NCBI GenBank assembly: GCA_031841125.1
Contig: CM063113.1
Coordinates: forward strand, 27,425,312-27,489,311
From: Acanthococcus lagerstroemiae
Lineage: Eukaryota > Arthropoda > Insecta > Hemiptera > Eriococcidae
Reading direction: 5' to 3'
Length of the DNA stretch: 64,000 nt
Shown here: positions 40,865 through 51,400 of the stretch, piece after piece
Layout of the letters: each line of letters begins with the position of its first letter
How positions within the stretch are numbered: the stretch's first letter is position 1
Program-made: the position numbers and the translations under genes
Notes under the pieces: model-generated
Databases searched by the model: none
Told to the model about the DNA's origin: nothing
What the model saw: the letters and a program-made list of their open reading frames with translations, nothing else

Positions 40865-41804
40865 AATTTCATTTATTTATTCACAAGCCGTAGTCGTCCC
40901 GATGTTGATATCAGGGAGGAACGTACCCCCTCCCTGACACAGCGACTAAGCCCATTTTTGGCATAGGCCTCTCTACAAACTCTCCATTTTTGACTGTTGA
41001 CGGCCACTCTCCTCCACCCGGTCCCCATTACTTTCACGAATTCGTCTCTTCATCTGGTCATCGGTCTGACACGCGATTTTTTTCTCTCGTACGGCCACCA
41101 AACCTCGACTTTTTTCCCCCACCTCTCTTCCTACTGTCTGAAAACATGACCAGTGTACTTCCATTTCAGTTTCTTCACAAAGTATCCTATGTCCGTCATA
41201 TTGGATTTTTTCCTTAAAAATTTGGTTGCCAATTTGGTCTTCCCCTATTAATGCTAAAAATGCTCGTTCTTTGAAGCTTCTGCGTGCCGCCAAGTTTGGG
41301 CCCCATACGAGAGAACCGATCACGTGCAGCTTTCCCTTTTGTTTTTAAATTATTGCTAAAATTACCTTTAAAAATCAATTTTAGTGTCCAGTACTTTTGC
41401 CAACCTTTTTTGACCCTGATATTTAATTTTTCATCCCTCCACCGGTTTTTGAAGGACAAAATTTGTCCCAAATATACTACTTCTTTCTCGCATTGTACTT
41501 TGTATCCTCCAATTTTTACCGGTCTTTTTTTGTCTTTCACCAAAATGAAGGATTTTTCCCAGTTTACCTTCAACCCAGCTTCTCTACTTTTTATCCACAG
41601 TTCCTCCCCCATTTTTTCCAGTTCATCGATCGATTCAGCCATGATAACCACGTGGTCCGCACATCCGCGGTTACTGAGATATTCACCATTGATTTTTAAG
41701 CCCTTTTGTACCAATTCGAGTTCTATGAATATTACTTCGAACGCATAGTTAAATAGATTGGAGGAGAGAGGGTCTCCTTGCCATACAACTTTTTCAATTT
41801 TCAA
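40865..41804 (-). pseudogene. RTE-clade LINE fragment
   Basis: The minus-strand frame at 41804-41214 begins at the QGDPLSSNLFNYAFEVIF block (usually GVxQGDPLSPxLFN). It continues ADHVVIMAES (FADD degraded to CADH), GLKVNWEKSFILV, EVVYLGQILSFKNRW and VKKGWQKYWTLKLIFKGN. The C-terminus follows with shifts: GPKLGG, RPNWQPNF. The 3' end near 40865 is a TAAATAAATGAAATTTT tail. The changed catalytic residues show that it is inactive. It has the same general family structure as the other RTE pieces here. Confidence 0.8.
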
Positions 41805-42540
41805 TTTTTTGCCCTTCTTATCGAAACAGATGTATGCTTCGCGGAGCCTTCATATAACTTTCTGTATATTGTTTTCCTGTACTATACGTATACAACGTTT
41901 ATGGCTAGTAGTACAACTTATGCTTATTTTTTCAAGGTGCGTATCGTACATGCGGTCAGCGATTAACACGGTGAGTAAAGGCTGGATGACCGAAGAAAGG
42001 AGTTGAGGTTATGCAAGTTAGAGGTTTGAAAGACGGTTTTAAGTGTGGATGGATAGGGAAGGGTGGAGTGAAGTTGAAAGGAGATAGGGTATTCGAGGAG
42101 GAGGAGGAGAGGAATTGTGATAGGAAACGACACGTAGGGCACCTGGGGGAAGGGATACGAAGGAAAATGGGTGAGTCAAGTATTTCCAGTAAGAAATCGT
42201 GTGAATACAACCTCGAGGCGACGATGTCCTGGGTTTGGAATCAGTCTCGGTTCATCGACGAGTGTTCGAAGCTGGTTTCTAAAGAGGAACTGTAGACCAA
42301 CGGCCGAGCCATTTGGAGTCTACTGCTTCAGAGAGTGATCTGGAAGATCCAGGTTGAAAATCTGTTACATATTCCAGGTCGAGTGAGCGTAAGGCTGCTT
42401 CAATCCTATAGCGTAGGATGAGCGGGGCATGATGACGATTATTTGGAACTGACGTTGCTGTTGTAACCATTGTACGAGGTAGATTGACAAGTCGCAGGCA
42501 AGACTTGAGAAAGGTCAATGTGCGACGTAGGTCAGGTGGA
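41805..42540. other. No gene recognised
   Basis: The plus-strand frame at 42011-42295 and the minus-strand frame at 42279-42518 show no recognisable domain. Purine-rich stretches occur at 42080-42120. It may be part of the element whose RT fragment lies next to it. Confidence 0.35.
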
Positions 42541-42547
42541 AGTTCAC

Positions 42548-42730
42548 CTATGCTGGCATACAGACTGGGGCATGAGTTAACCTGATGAATTTTGGATTTA
42601 CCCCCTGCTTTGCCATAGCGTTTGATAGAAATGAATGGTTAATAGAGTCAAATTCTTTCTTAAAATCAATGAGGAGGAAATTAGTACGCAGATTATATTT
42701 GTATGTAAGATTCTTGTACACTACTCGCAT
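42548..42730 (-). pseudogene. LINE reverse transcriptase fragment
   Basis: The minus-strand frame reads TNFLLIDFKKEFDSINHSFL, then MAKQGVNPKFIRLTH. This is the RT block around the first catalytic Asp (LxxDFKKAFDSxxH), with the A before FD replaced by E. About 60 residues remain. It is different enough from the RTE copies nearby to be a separate family. Clade not assigned. Confidence 0.65.
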
Positions 42731-44568
42731 CTCCAGCCTACAGTATTATTCTCTTTGGTTCAATCCTGTCTGAATGCTCCACCGAGGCCTTCCTGGACGT
42801 GCATTTACCTGTACATGCCTCGTTATAGGTTTTTCTATTTTATTCACCCGTGTGCTGATAACCTGCGTTGATTTCGTTAGCTGATATCTCAGCAGCAAAC
42901 TTCACTTAACCGGCAACAATTAACATCATTTATGTTTGATATGTAACCCGGTACGGTTTGTAACTTTTGTATGTAGTTCTATTTGTAATTCGTATGTATT
43001 CGCCAGTTGGAAGAATTACTTTTGTTTTCGATTCTTTATTAAACATTTAAGCATCGAATTGAGTCGTTTCGGTTTGTGATACAATCTTACATGTATTCGT
43101 TGGAATTTTCTATAATTTGATGAATAGTGAATAGGTGATCAGTTGAGATTTTTTTTCTGAATTCTGCTTGTTCTTTCGGTTGGTTCCATTCGAGCTGACT
43201 TTGCGACCTTTTATGATATTTGCAGAAATTTTACTTACATTTGAGGTCAGACTAAGTTATTTACAATTTTAAAGTCCCAAAAGAGGGACTGAGTTGAAAA
43301 TATCGACTGTAACTTTTGTACGAGGAAAACTCATCCACTCAGGTACTATCAGGTCTCCCGAGACATTTCCGAGAAATTGATCAAAACAGTTTCTGACTCG
43401 CCGTTCAACGGCAAAGAAAACCTGGTCCGCTATTCGAGGTCAAGGATAACGTTGTCATCCACCTCGCATGTAACATCTGAGGACAGTCGGACATCAGTTA
43501 GCTCTTCCTCGCACGCAGCACTTTCAGCACGCGAATCCGGAGAACTCCGCCGGCGGTTTCGCTTATTAAACCGTAAATCTTACCTCCAGCCCAGTCGAGT
43601 CGTACATCGTCTGCAGGTCGGGCCCGATATTCTCCAGCAGGCACTTCCGCTCCTCCATAAAATCTGTAACACGTGGAAGACGGATTAAAAGAGAGTAAAA
43701 ATAAGAAAGGAAGAAGAAAAAAAAACCAGCACGCAGCATCAGTCGACCATAAATCACGATACTGTAACGACGCCACACGAACTCGCAGAAATACGTCAAT
43801 TCGTGGCACGCGTTCGCCAGCCCATTTTCGCCTCGTTTGTAAAACAGAAATCACAATTTTTAAATAATCCCGCTGTCAATCCGGGCCGAAAGCGAAAATA
43901 TATAACGTTCGGCCATTAACCAAGAATGACAGTAGCGATCAATTTCGCCTGCTATCTTTAAAATACCCTTTGATTGATCGGCTTTAATTTGCGAAATCCT
44001 GCAGTGTATATATAGGCTGCGTAATACACGCACACAGCCATACACGGTGAGGCACGGTAAGCTCCCCATTAAAATAAAATCCTTCGCCGGCTGGATAAAA
44101 AGGAGAAAAACCGACGACCAGAATGATATACCTCGTGCTCGGAAACAAAAAGTGTCCTAATGCCAGCATCAGGGTTTTTCCAGACGGATCACGCGAGCTT
44201 TATCTCTAGACATGTACGAGCCACACAGACCGAACTTGATGGAGCGAAATGAGAAACGAGAAAATCACTGCGAAGGTCGAGCGAATGAGATGCGGAATTC
44301 GATTATCATTCTCGACTACGCGCACACGTCACATTGACTTGCAGGAGCTTTTGCACGTACCGGTCGCCCGAGAAAAATCGGACAGAACCATCGCAAACGT
44401 GGAGAATAATCTAACGACTCTATTATTCTGCTTCGGTGACTACATTTAGGTGATGTCAACAGAACCCCAGCCACAGATACAAAATTTCGATATGCACGGA
44501 ACGGGTTCGGAACAAAATTCGTGAGAGTCTTTTCGGTCACACAGTCTATTTTTGAAATTTTCCCCTCT
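42731..44568. other. No gene recognised; possible unique host DNA
   Basis: Non-coding. 43300-44300 has CpG-rich parts and no repeats that I can see. Small open frames (for example 43377-43688) have no recognised domain. Confidence 0.4.
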
Positions 44569-45121
44569 CCCCTAACCAGAGGCGTATTAAGGAATGGAGA
44601 AGCTCTAGGCAATATAAAATCTGCCGCCCCATTTGATTAGAAATACATTGCAGGACCACATGGAATCGTAAGTCCATGTAACTATGAACTAGGCTGCTCT
44701 AAAGTGTTAATACCTTTCAGACCAAATTGCGGACTTAAATTCACTTCACTGTCAAGAAAATAATCCTTAGTTTGAATTCACTTATATTGATTGATAATAT
44801 AATGCTGAATGAAGAATAGGCATACATCATGGCAAAATTTTGTGTAACAAACTATAGATAAAAAAATATAAAAAAATAACTGAAATAAATCACGAAACGA
44901 TTGTGGGAAATGCAAAGTATACTAAGTGCCATTTTTTTTTCTTCAAAAAGCGTTTTTTCAACCCAATGTATGCTATGTGCCATCCCACATACATAGTTCC
45001 ATACAATTGAGGCAATACTGCTTTCAGTCCCGTCTACCGGTTGGTCTCAACTGTGTAATCTATGTATTTTTCTGTGAAGCTAGAATGTTGAGTAGTTTAC
45101 ATAAAAGTCTGAAATACGTAA

Positions 45122-46059
45122 ATGCCTAGCAAAATACTAGACGTGGAAACAAAATTTAATATTCTAAATTTAAATGTAAGGTCACTGCGGGCTAACTGTG
45201 GAGAATTATTTCTATTTCTGGATACTATAGAAACTGATTATGACATAATAATTCTCACTGAGACATGGGTTTCAGAAATTGAGGCAAGCAGATATAAAAT
45301 ATCTGGATAATAGCATGCATGTGGAAGAGAGACCTGTGATAAAAAAATCAGGAGGGGTGGTGTTATATGTAAGAGAAACACTGAACCACAAAGTAGAGCT
45401 TTGTGGAGGTGAATCATTTAACATGATAAAGGCTACAATTCAGATAAGCAGTAAGGAAAGCGAAACAATTACAGTCGAGTTTATAGATTTTGGCGGCAAA
45501 ATTTTCAAATTTTTCTGGATGAACTTGAATCAAAATTACAGATGGATACCAGTAAGCGAGTGGTTTTCGCTGGAGACCTGAATATAGATCTGCTTGCTTT
45601 AGATAATAATGGGCAAAAATATCTGGAAATTTTGGAAGGGTTGGGCTTTTTATGTAAACTGAAAGACCCAACTAGAATATCTCCCACTAGACAATCCTGT
45701 TTGGATCATGTGTTCTTACGGCAATTGGGAACAAAGCTACACATTATAAATTTTCAATGTAAGACACAGCCAGTAGCATTCTCCGATCATCATTCTGTAA
45801 CAACTATTTCATTCGCAATACACACGCAGGAAAAATATATGGCAAAACGACTAGGAAATGAAAGAACTTCTATTATTAAAAAAATTAATTATAATTTTCT
45901 GGGAAAGAAATTAGCCCTATATGAATGGGACAATTTAGCCAGTATGAATGTTGATGATGCCTTGCGGCTGTTTCTGGATGCCCTCTGTGGAGTGGTTGAT
46001 GATGCTACCATAAAAAGTACAAGTTCAATAAAAAAATCAAAAATGTGCGCGATGGGCAA
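45122..46059 (+). pseudogene. CR1-like LINE endonuclease half
   Basis: The first frame (45122-45310) reads FNILNLNVRSLRANCGELFLF and then IIILTETWVS, the N-terminal APE blocks of CR1-group LINEs. After one shift, GGVVLYVRETLNHKVELC follows, and after another, KRVVFAGDLNIDLLALDNN (the GDxN motif), RQSCLDHVFL and SDHHSVTTISF (catalytic SDH). The linker continues to 46059, where the R1-clade LINE was inserted. The domain would nick target DNA; two frame changes make this copy inactive. Confidence 0.8.
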
Positions 46060-46072
46060 GTGAAAAGTTGAT
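46060..46072 (+). repeat. TSD of the R1-clade LINE, left copy
   Basis: GTGAAAAGTTGAT, identical to 48429-48441. Two more A bases upstream could extend it to 15 bp, but the right copy follows the A-tail, so this is ambiguous. Confidence 0.9.
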
Positions 46073-46127
46073 CCCCAGCGCCCCCCGCTAACCCCAGCTC
46101 CCCCCGCTAACGGCAGTCTCTGCCGAA

Positions 46128-47410
46128 GTGCGAGAGGATATCCCTCTGCTTAGTGTAGGAGAAGTGGACAGCGCGATCGACCGGATCAGGACAAAGAAGA
46201 GGAAGGCACCTGGTCCGGACATGATTCCCAATGTCGTCTGGGAAGTAGTCCACCGAGCAGACCCGTCCCTCCTGACCAACGTATTCAATCGTGCGTTGCA
46301 GGAGGGGACATTACCTAGCAGATGGAAGACGGCGCGGCTGGCACTGATCAAGAAGCCAGGAAAGCCAGATGGCCAGCCGTCCTCGTACCGGCCTATTTGC
46401 CTGCTCGACACCGTCGGCAAGGTGTTTGAGCGTACCATCGTGGATAGGCTGGAGGAGCATTTTCAAAGGCGGAAGACGATCTCGAGCAGTCAGTACGGAT
46501 TCAGAACTGGCCGCTCGACTGCGGACGCCGCGCTGAAGTTGAAGAGTCTGGCGAAGAAGGCGATCCGCGAGCGGCAGTTCTGCGCGGCGGTCAGCCTCGA
46601 CATCAAGAACGCGTTCAACTCCATTCCGTATACGCGTATCATGGAGGCGTTGGAGTTGGCGCGGGTACCTGGTTACCTCGTGCGCATCATCAGGAGCTAC
46701 TTCTCCGGTCGCCGGATAGAGATGGAGTCGGCGGCCGGACCAATCACACGGGAGATGACCTGCGGCGTTCCTCAGGGATCAGTACTCGGACCTACCCTGT
46801 GGAACGTCGCCTTCAATAAGATGCTGAGGCTGGCACTACCACCAGGCGTAAAGTTGATCTGTTACGCCGACGACACGCTGGTGGGGTGCCAGGCGGAGAC
46901 AACACCAGAGGTCACGCGACGAGTGAACCAGGCGTTGGAGATGCTGACCCACTGGATCGAGTCGGCGGGGCTGTGCTTAGCGGTTCAGAAGACAGAAGCT
47001 GTTCTGTTTACGACGCGACGCAAGTACAGCCCACCCACCTTTGTCCTGAAAGGTGTGGAGATTGGGCTCTGTATAGCCCTGAAGTACCTGGGGCTGTGGT
47101 TCGACGGGAAGTTGCATTTCCGAGAGCACTTCCGACGGGCAGCTGAGAAGGCGGATCGAGTAGCCGGCCAGCTGTCCCGTCTGATGTCGAACCTAGGGGG
47201 GCCGAGAGAGCAGCGACGTATGATGTACGTCAACGTCATCATGTCGGTCCTCCTATACGGGGCGCCAGTATTCGCCGACACCATCGAGATACCATACAGG
47301 AGAGCGGAGATGGAGAAGATCCAGCGAAAAGCCGCGATAAGGTGTGTCAGTGCGTACCGCACTGTTTCTTCGGATGCAGTAGGCGTGTTAGCGCGTATAC
47401 CGCCGACCGA
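46128..47410 (+). pseudogene. R1-clade LINE reverse transcriptase
   Basis: The frame (open to 47621) contains KKRKAPGPDMIPNVVW, SSYRPICLLDTVGKVFERTI, QYGFRTGRSTADAALKL and VSLDIKNAFNSIPYTRIM (first catalytic Asp). It continues with [31 protein letters not shown] (YADD), WIESAGLCLAVQKTEAVLF and LKYLGLWFDGKLHF. These are R1-clade RT and thumb blocks. Real element coding leaves this frame near 47407, where the C-terminal part continues in another frame; residues after about 430 are out of frame. The copy starts inside the ORF, so the ATG is not a native start. All RT catalytic residues are present. Confidence 0.88.
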
Positions 47411-48042
47411 TCGAACTCAAGGTCGGCGAAATTGCGGCGGTATACGGTGCGAAGAAGAAAGCGAAGACGAAACGGGAGGCACTTCGGGTCAAGCGAGTCA
47501 TCCAGCAGGACACGCTTCGGAAGTGGAAGGACGCGCTCGCCCATTCGACCAAGGGCGAGTGGACCCGAGCGCTGATACGCGACCTCGACAGATGGGTAGG
47601 AAGAACGCACGGAGCGCTTAACTTCCACCTTACCCAAGTACTGAGCGGCCACGGGTGTTTCGGCACGTACCTATATCGGATGTCGATAGCGCCGAGCCCC
47701 GTGTGCGCGCACTGTGATCGAGGGGCGGAGGACACACCTTGGCACACCCTGTTCGAGTGTGAGGCCTGGGAGCAGGAGAGGCGCGGGACGGCCACAACAG
47801 CGATCGATCCCGGCGGCGACGATGAAGAGGAGGACGACGACGTCGGCGTGATCAGCCGTCTCGTGCCGGACACCCTGGTTCCGGAAATGATGAAGAACGG
47901 AAGCAGCTGGAACCGGGTGTCGGCCTTTGTCTCGGCCATCATGAAGAAGAAGATGGAGACGGAGTGGTCGCGACAGAGGGCCGGCGATTCATCAAGCTCG
48001 GCCCACACCATCGATCAGGAGGTGAACTCTGTACCATCCTAG
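47407..48042 (+). pseudogene. R1-clade LINE C-terminus with CCHC knuckle
   Basis: This frame is open from 47407 to the stop at 48040-48042. It reads IELKVGEIAAVYGAKKKAK, then TRALIRDLDRWVGRTHGALN, FHLTQVLSGHGCFGTYLYRM and the knuckle CAHCDRGAEDTPWHTLFEC (C-x2-C-x8-H-x4-C). An acidic stretch and a basic end (IMKKKMETEWSRQRA) follow. The knuckle is a standard R1-clade feature, thought to bind element RNA or target DNA. One frameshift separates it from the RT. Confidence 0.85.
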
Positions 48043-48428
48043 AGAAGAGCTGCTGCAGCTGCACTGCGGACCCACCGGCAGGGCTCACCCGTCGCCACCA
48101 CCTGCCTACGTCGACACACGGACCAAGACGAGGAGGTGAGGGGTGAGTGAAGAGAGGCAGCGCGTCCGGCCATGGGGGACCTGAAATTTCCAGGCGAGCG
48201 CTCTGGGAGTGCGGACCTCGGTCAGTAGGGAACCCCATGGTGGCCCTGGTAGGACGCGCGCACCGTTCCGGCACGTAGAAATGGGGGCTCGGGCCCGGCC
48301 CCAAGGCATCCCTCCGGTCACTGACGCGATGCTCGAAAGGGTAGTTCCTGTGGCCGGGGGTGCGGTGTCATAGGGGCCACTTTGGCATGCGTGCATCGCC
48401 ATACGTCCCACCACACATAAAAAAAAAA

Positions 48429-48441
48429 GTGAAAAGTTGAT
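48429..48441 (+). repeat. TSD of the R1-clade LINE, right copy
   Basis: GTGAAAAGTTGAT immediately after the A-tail. Identical to 46060-46072. Confidence 0.9.
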
Positions 48442-50100
48442 AACCCTCAGCAAAAAAACAAAAAAAACAAACAAACTAAAGTTATACAAATTAATGAAAA
48501 AATTTCCGGATGAGCATTGTATTATTTCTGAGTATAAACAAATAAGAAAGCTAGTAGTCCAACAAAGCAAAAAAGACAAACTTTTTTTATTATACAACCA
48601 AATTGGAAAAATTAGGAAAAAGTGAGAAAAAGATTTGGCAACTTATCAAAACAGTTTTAGGAGAATCAAAAAAAGATATTGATGCAATAGCTGTTGGAAG
48701 TGAGGTAATAAAAACAGAGAATAATGAGGAAACGATAGCAATGAATTTTAATAGTTTTTTTACTACTGCAGCAAAACAACTACTTGGAAAGATGCCGGAG
48801 GTTGACCTGAGTAATGAATTAGTAAAGTGGGTGAATATAGACTCGTATGGCGAACTGCCTATTCTGCCCTTGGATGTGAGAGCAGCTATCAATCAACTAC
48901 AAAATAAAAACAGTGCTGGTTGGGATGGACTTACCTCTACATTATTAAAAGAAATAATTTTCGAAATTGACAAACCCTTAGCAATAATTTTCAATAAATC
49001 CTTGGAAGAAGGGACTTTTCTTACAGATCTTAAAATTTCTCATATCATCCCTATCTTGAAACATGGAGACCCCACCAAAATTGAAAATTATAGGCCTATT
49101 TCAATAATCTCTACTGTGTCCAAAATATTTGAAAAAATAATCAAAAAAATAATTATTTCCTACTGGAATAAATATAACTTTTTTGGTGATTATCAGTTTG
49201 GATTTAGAGAGGAAATGAGAGTTGAGGATGCCCTAGTGAGTAACATAACAGAAATAACACAGCTTTTGGAGCAAAATAAAATTGAATCTGCACTTTACTA
49301 GGACATTGCAAAAGCATTTGATACTGTCAACCATAAAATATTATTGGAAAAAATATATGACATTGGTTTTAGGGGTAGAACATTTCAATGGTTTAAATCG
49401 TACCTTACGGATAGAAAACAAAAAGTAAAAATTAAAGAAAAACTTAGTCTAGAACTACCGGTTACTAGTGGTGTACCACAAGGTAGCGTCTTGGGCCCCA
49501 TATTGTTCCTAATATATGTAAATGACATAGGGCGATTACCACTTCAAGGAAAATGATTTTCGTTTGCTGACGATACAGCAATAATATTTCATGGAAATAC
49601 AAAAGAAGAAGTTATCAAAAAAATGAACAAAGATATAATTATTTTGAACAAATGGTTTTTAGCCCATAAGCTTTTACCAAAACTTGCAAAAAACACAGTA
49701 TATAGTTTTTGGCTACAAAAAAAATTGAAACTCTTAATGGAGAGGTTATCTGGCCCAACCAGCTATCCAAATCAGAAATTAATTTAAATATATTACAGCA
49801 AGTATCCAATACTAGATATCTCGGATTACAAATAGATCAGGGTTTGACATGGAAATTTCAAACTGAAAAGTTACAAAAAAAAATTACAATGTATAAATTA
49901 TAATTTGTACCATTTAAAACAACACTACCCAACTAATTATTTAAAGAAAATATATACATCTCTTTATGAATCTGCCATCCGTTTTGGAATACTTCTCTGG
50001 GGGAGAGCGGCAGCATGCCCTTTACGGCCGATTGAAATAGCTTAAAAAAGAGCCATAAGAAATACACTTGGACTAAAAAAGTTTGATAGCACTAAACAAT
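48442..50100 (+). pseudogene. CR1-like LINE reverse transcriptase half
   Basis: Coding continues from the endonuclease half (TLSKKTKKTNKLKLYKLMKK). RT blocks follow: KNSAGWDGLTSTLLKEI, ENYRPISIISTVSKIFEKI, QFGFREEMRVEDAL, then a stop just before [15 protein letters not shown] (first catalytic Asp). [20 protein letters not shown] comes next, then a stop and FSFADDTAIIF (FADD). The thumb includes NTRYLGLQIDQGLTW. There are stops at 48622-48624, 49300-49302 and 49554-49556 and later shifts. No RNase H. The catalytic residues are still visible, so decay is moderate. Confidence 0.85.
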
Positions 50101-50543
50101 GATTTAAAAATTTAAAAATTTGAGGCTTCCAAATTTACATAAAACAGTTGTTCTCGCATATGGACTGAGAAATAGGGATAAGTTCGGCATATGAGTCCGA
50201 AAAGGAAAATCAACCCGGGTTGGAGGATTATTGAGCATTGAACAAAAACGATGGTTCAAATCAACAAGAAGAAACCAAATCGGGTATAAGTTGCCGGAAA
50301 TAATAGCAAACATATCGTCAACTGCGCTGCAGGGGGCTGCTCCTGATGCAACTGTGGGGCAAATAAAGCGATCAAGGCGCGAGTATTTAGAAATGAGAGA
50401 GGAATAAAATAGAAAAAATACATACATAAATAGGTAAATGAACTCCTCTCAAGGTAAAATAGATGGGTGCATGCGTTGGGGCCAACAGGTAATGACCATA
50501 ATTAAGTTGTACTTATTGTCATATAAGTATTAGATTTCGCCAT

Positions 50544-50560
50544 ATGCGCCGTTGGCGCAT
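50544..50560 (+). other. Hairpin in the CR1-like 3' UTR
   Basis: ATGCGCC, a GTT loop, then GGCGCAT: a perfect 7-bp stem about 50 bases before the TTTGATTGAT end. Such 3' stems can be recognised by the cognate RT in CR1-group elements; use here is inferred. Confidence 0.65.
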
Positions 50561-50940
50561 CGGCATACAGATTATAATAAACTGTGTACTAAAATTATAC
50601 CTAATAAAGAATTTGATTGATTTGATTGATATTCGTGCCGCAGTAGATAGCTCTCCATGCAAGTCCAATCTTACAATTTACGAAAAACGTGCTAAGTGCC
50701 ATCCAGCAATGTGGTGTTAAATCGTTATCAGTATCACTGTTTTTATTGACTGCTTACTAACTGCGCCAGATTAGTTGTAATTTATTCATAAATCCATGTC
50801 GAAATTGATCATTTTTTCTTATAAAATGGAGGAGCGATGGCCAAGAAGTCCGTGGGAAGGCAATACAAGGCCGAGTAAAGAATAACGAAGCAACGAACGT
50901 AGAAACTAGAAAACTATTAACTGGAAAAGAGTATTAGCTC

Positions 50941-51115
50941 CCATAAGCGCTCAGAATTCAAACTCTTCTATTTCGAAAGGCCTTGTGCCTACTAGTGACG
51001 CGGGTTATTCTTGAAAGGGCATCGATTCACATAGCTGGTCAATATTGACCCGCGTCATTACGAGACACGGGACTTTTCGAAATTGAAGAGTTTGAATTTT
51101 AGCGCTCATGAAAGG
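50941..51115. mobile_element. Foldback MITE inside the hAT element
   Basis: The arms at 50941-50980 (AAGCGCTCAGAATTCAAACT, then CTTCTATTTCGAAAG) and 51072-51111 pair over about 38 bp; the inverted arm reads GAGCGCTAAAATTCAAACTC then TTCAATTTCGAAAAG. Within them, GTGACGCGGGT and ACCCGCGTCAT form a second inverted pair. The whole 175 bp can fold into one long hairpin. Non-coding. Confidence 0.75.
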
Positions 51116-51126
51116 CAAGAAAAATA

Positions 51127-51400
51127 ATGTCCGATCTATCATCCATTCAAACTAAGAAGTCCAACGCAGAAACTGAACCATTTACAGTCTGCAAAATTTT
51201 GAAGAAGGGTCTGACTGTCATCAAATTGATTGCGGAAATGACTTCGTCGTTGCAAGCAAAAGAGTACACACCTTTGATCGATGACAAAGGAAATCGAAGA
51301 TATCATTAATATTTTGGATTACTTAGAAGCAGAGAGCCAAGAATTTTTTGAAGATAACACATCAAATTAGTTTACGCTAGATTTCGTATCGCCAGTTTTT
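51127..51400 (+). other. Short uncertain coding remnant in the hAT element
   Basis: A 60-residue frame (51127-51309; SDLSSIQTKKSNAETEP, then KKGLTVIKLIAEMTSSLQ) could continue by one shift into EIEDIINILDYLEAESQEFF. The composition looks protein-like. I do not recognise it; it could be a leftover of the hAT-encoded protein or chance. Confidence 0.3.

Larger units (their letters stand above)
46073..48428 (+). mobile_element. R1-clade LINE, 5'-truncated, with TSD and A-tail
   Basis: Bounded by GTGAAAAGTTGAT on both sides (46060-46072, 48429-48441) and ending in an A run (48419-48428). Begins in mid-element before the RT, so it lacks the endonuclease. Contains the RT and C-terminal CCHC parts and a ~380-bp 3' UTR. 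The 3' end (TTTGGCATGCGTGCATCGCC) is shared with the copy at 25025-26400. Only one frameshift is apparent. GC content and codon use are clearly higher than in the AT-rich CR1-like host element around it. Confidence 0.9.
45122..50630 (+). mobile_element. CR1-like LINE interrupted by an R1-clade LINE
   Basis: The endonuclease half lies at 45122-46059 and the RT half at 48442-50100; an R1-clade LINE with a TSD lies between. With one copy of the TSD the reading frame closes: CARWASEKLI runs into TLSKKTKKTN. The 3' UTR ends in TTTGATTGATTTGATTGAT, the short tandem repeat end common in CR1-group elements, near 50630. A hairpin precedes it (50544-50560). No poly(A). The copy lies within the hAT element. 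Its 5' boundary is uncertain, placed at the first clear coding sequence. Confidence 0.8.
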
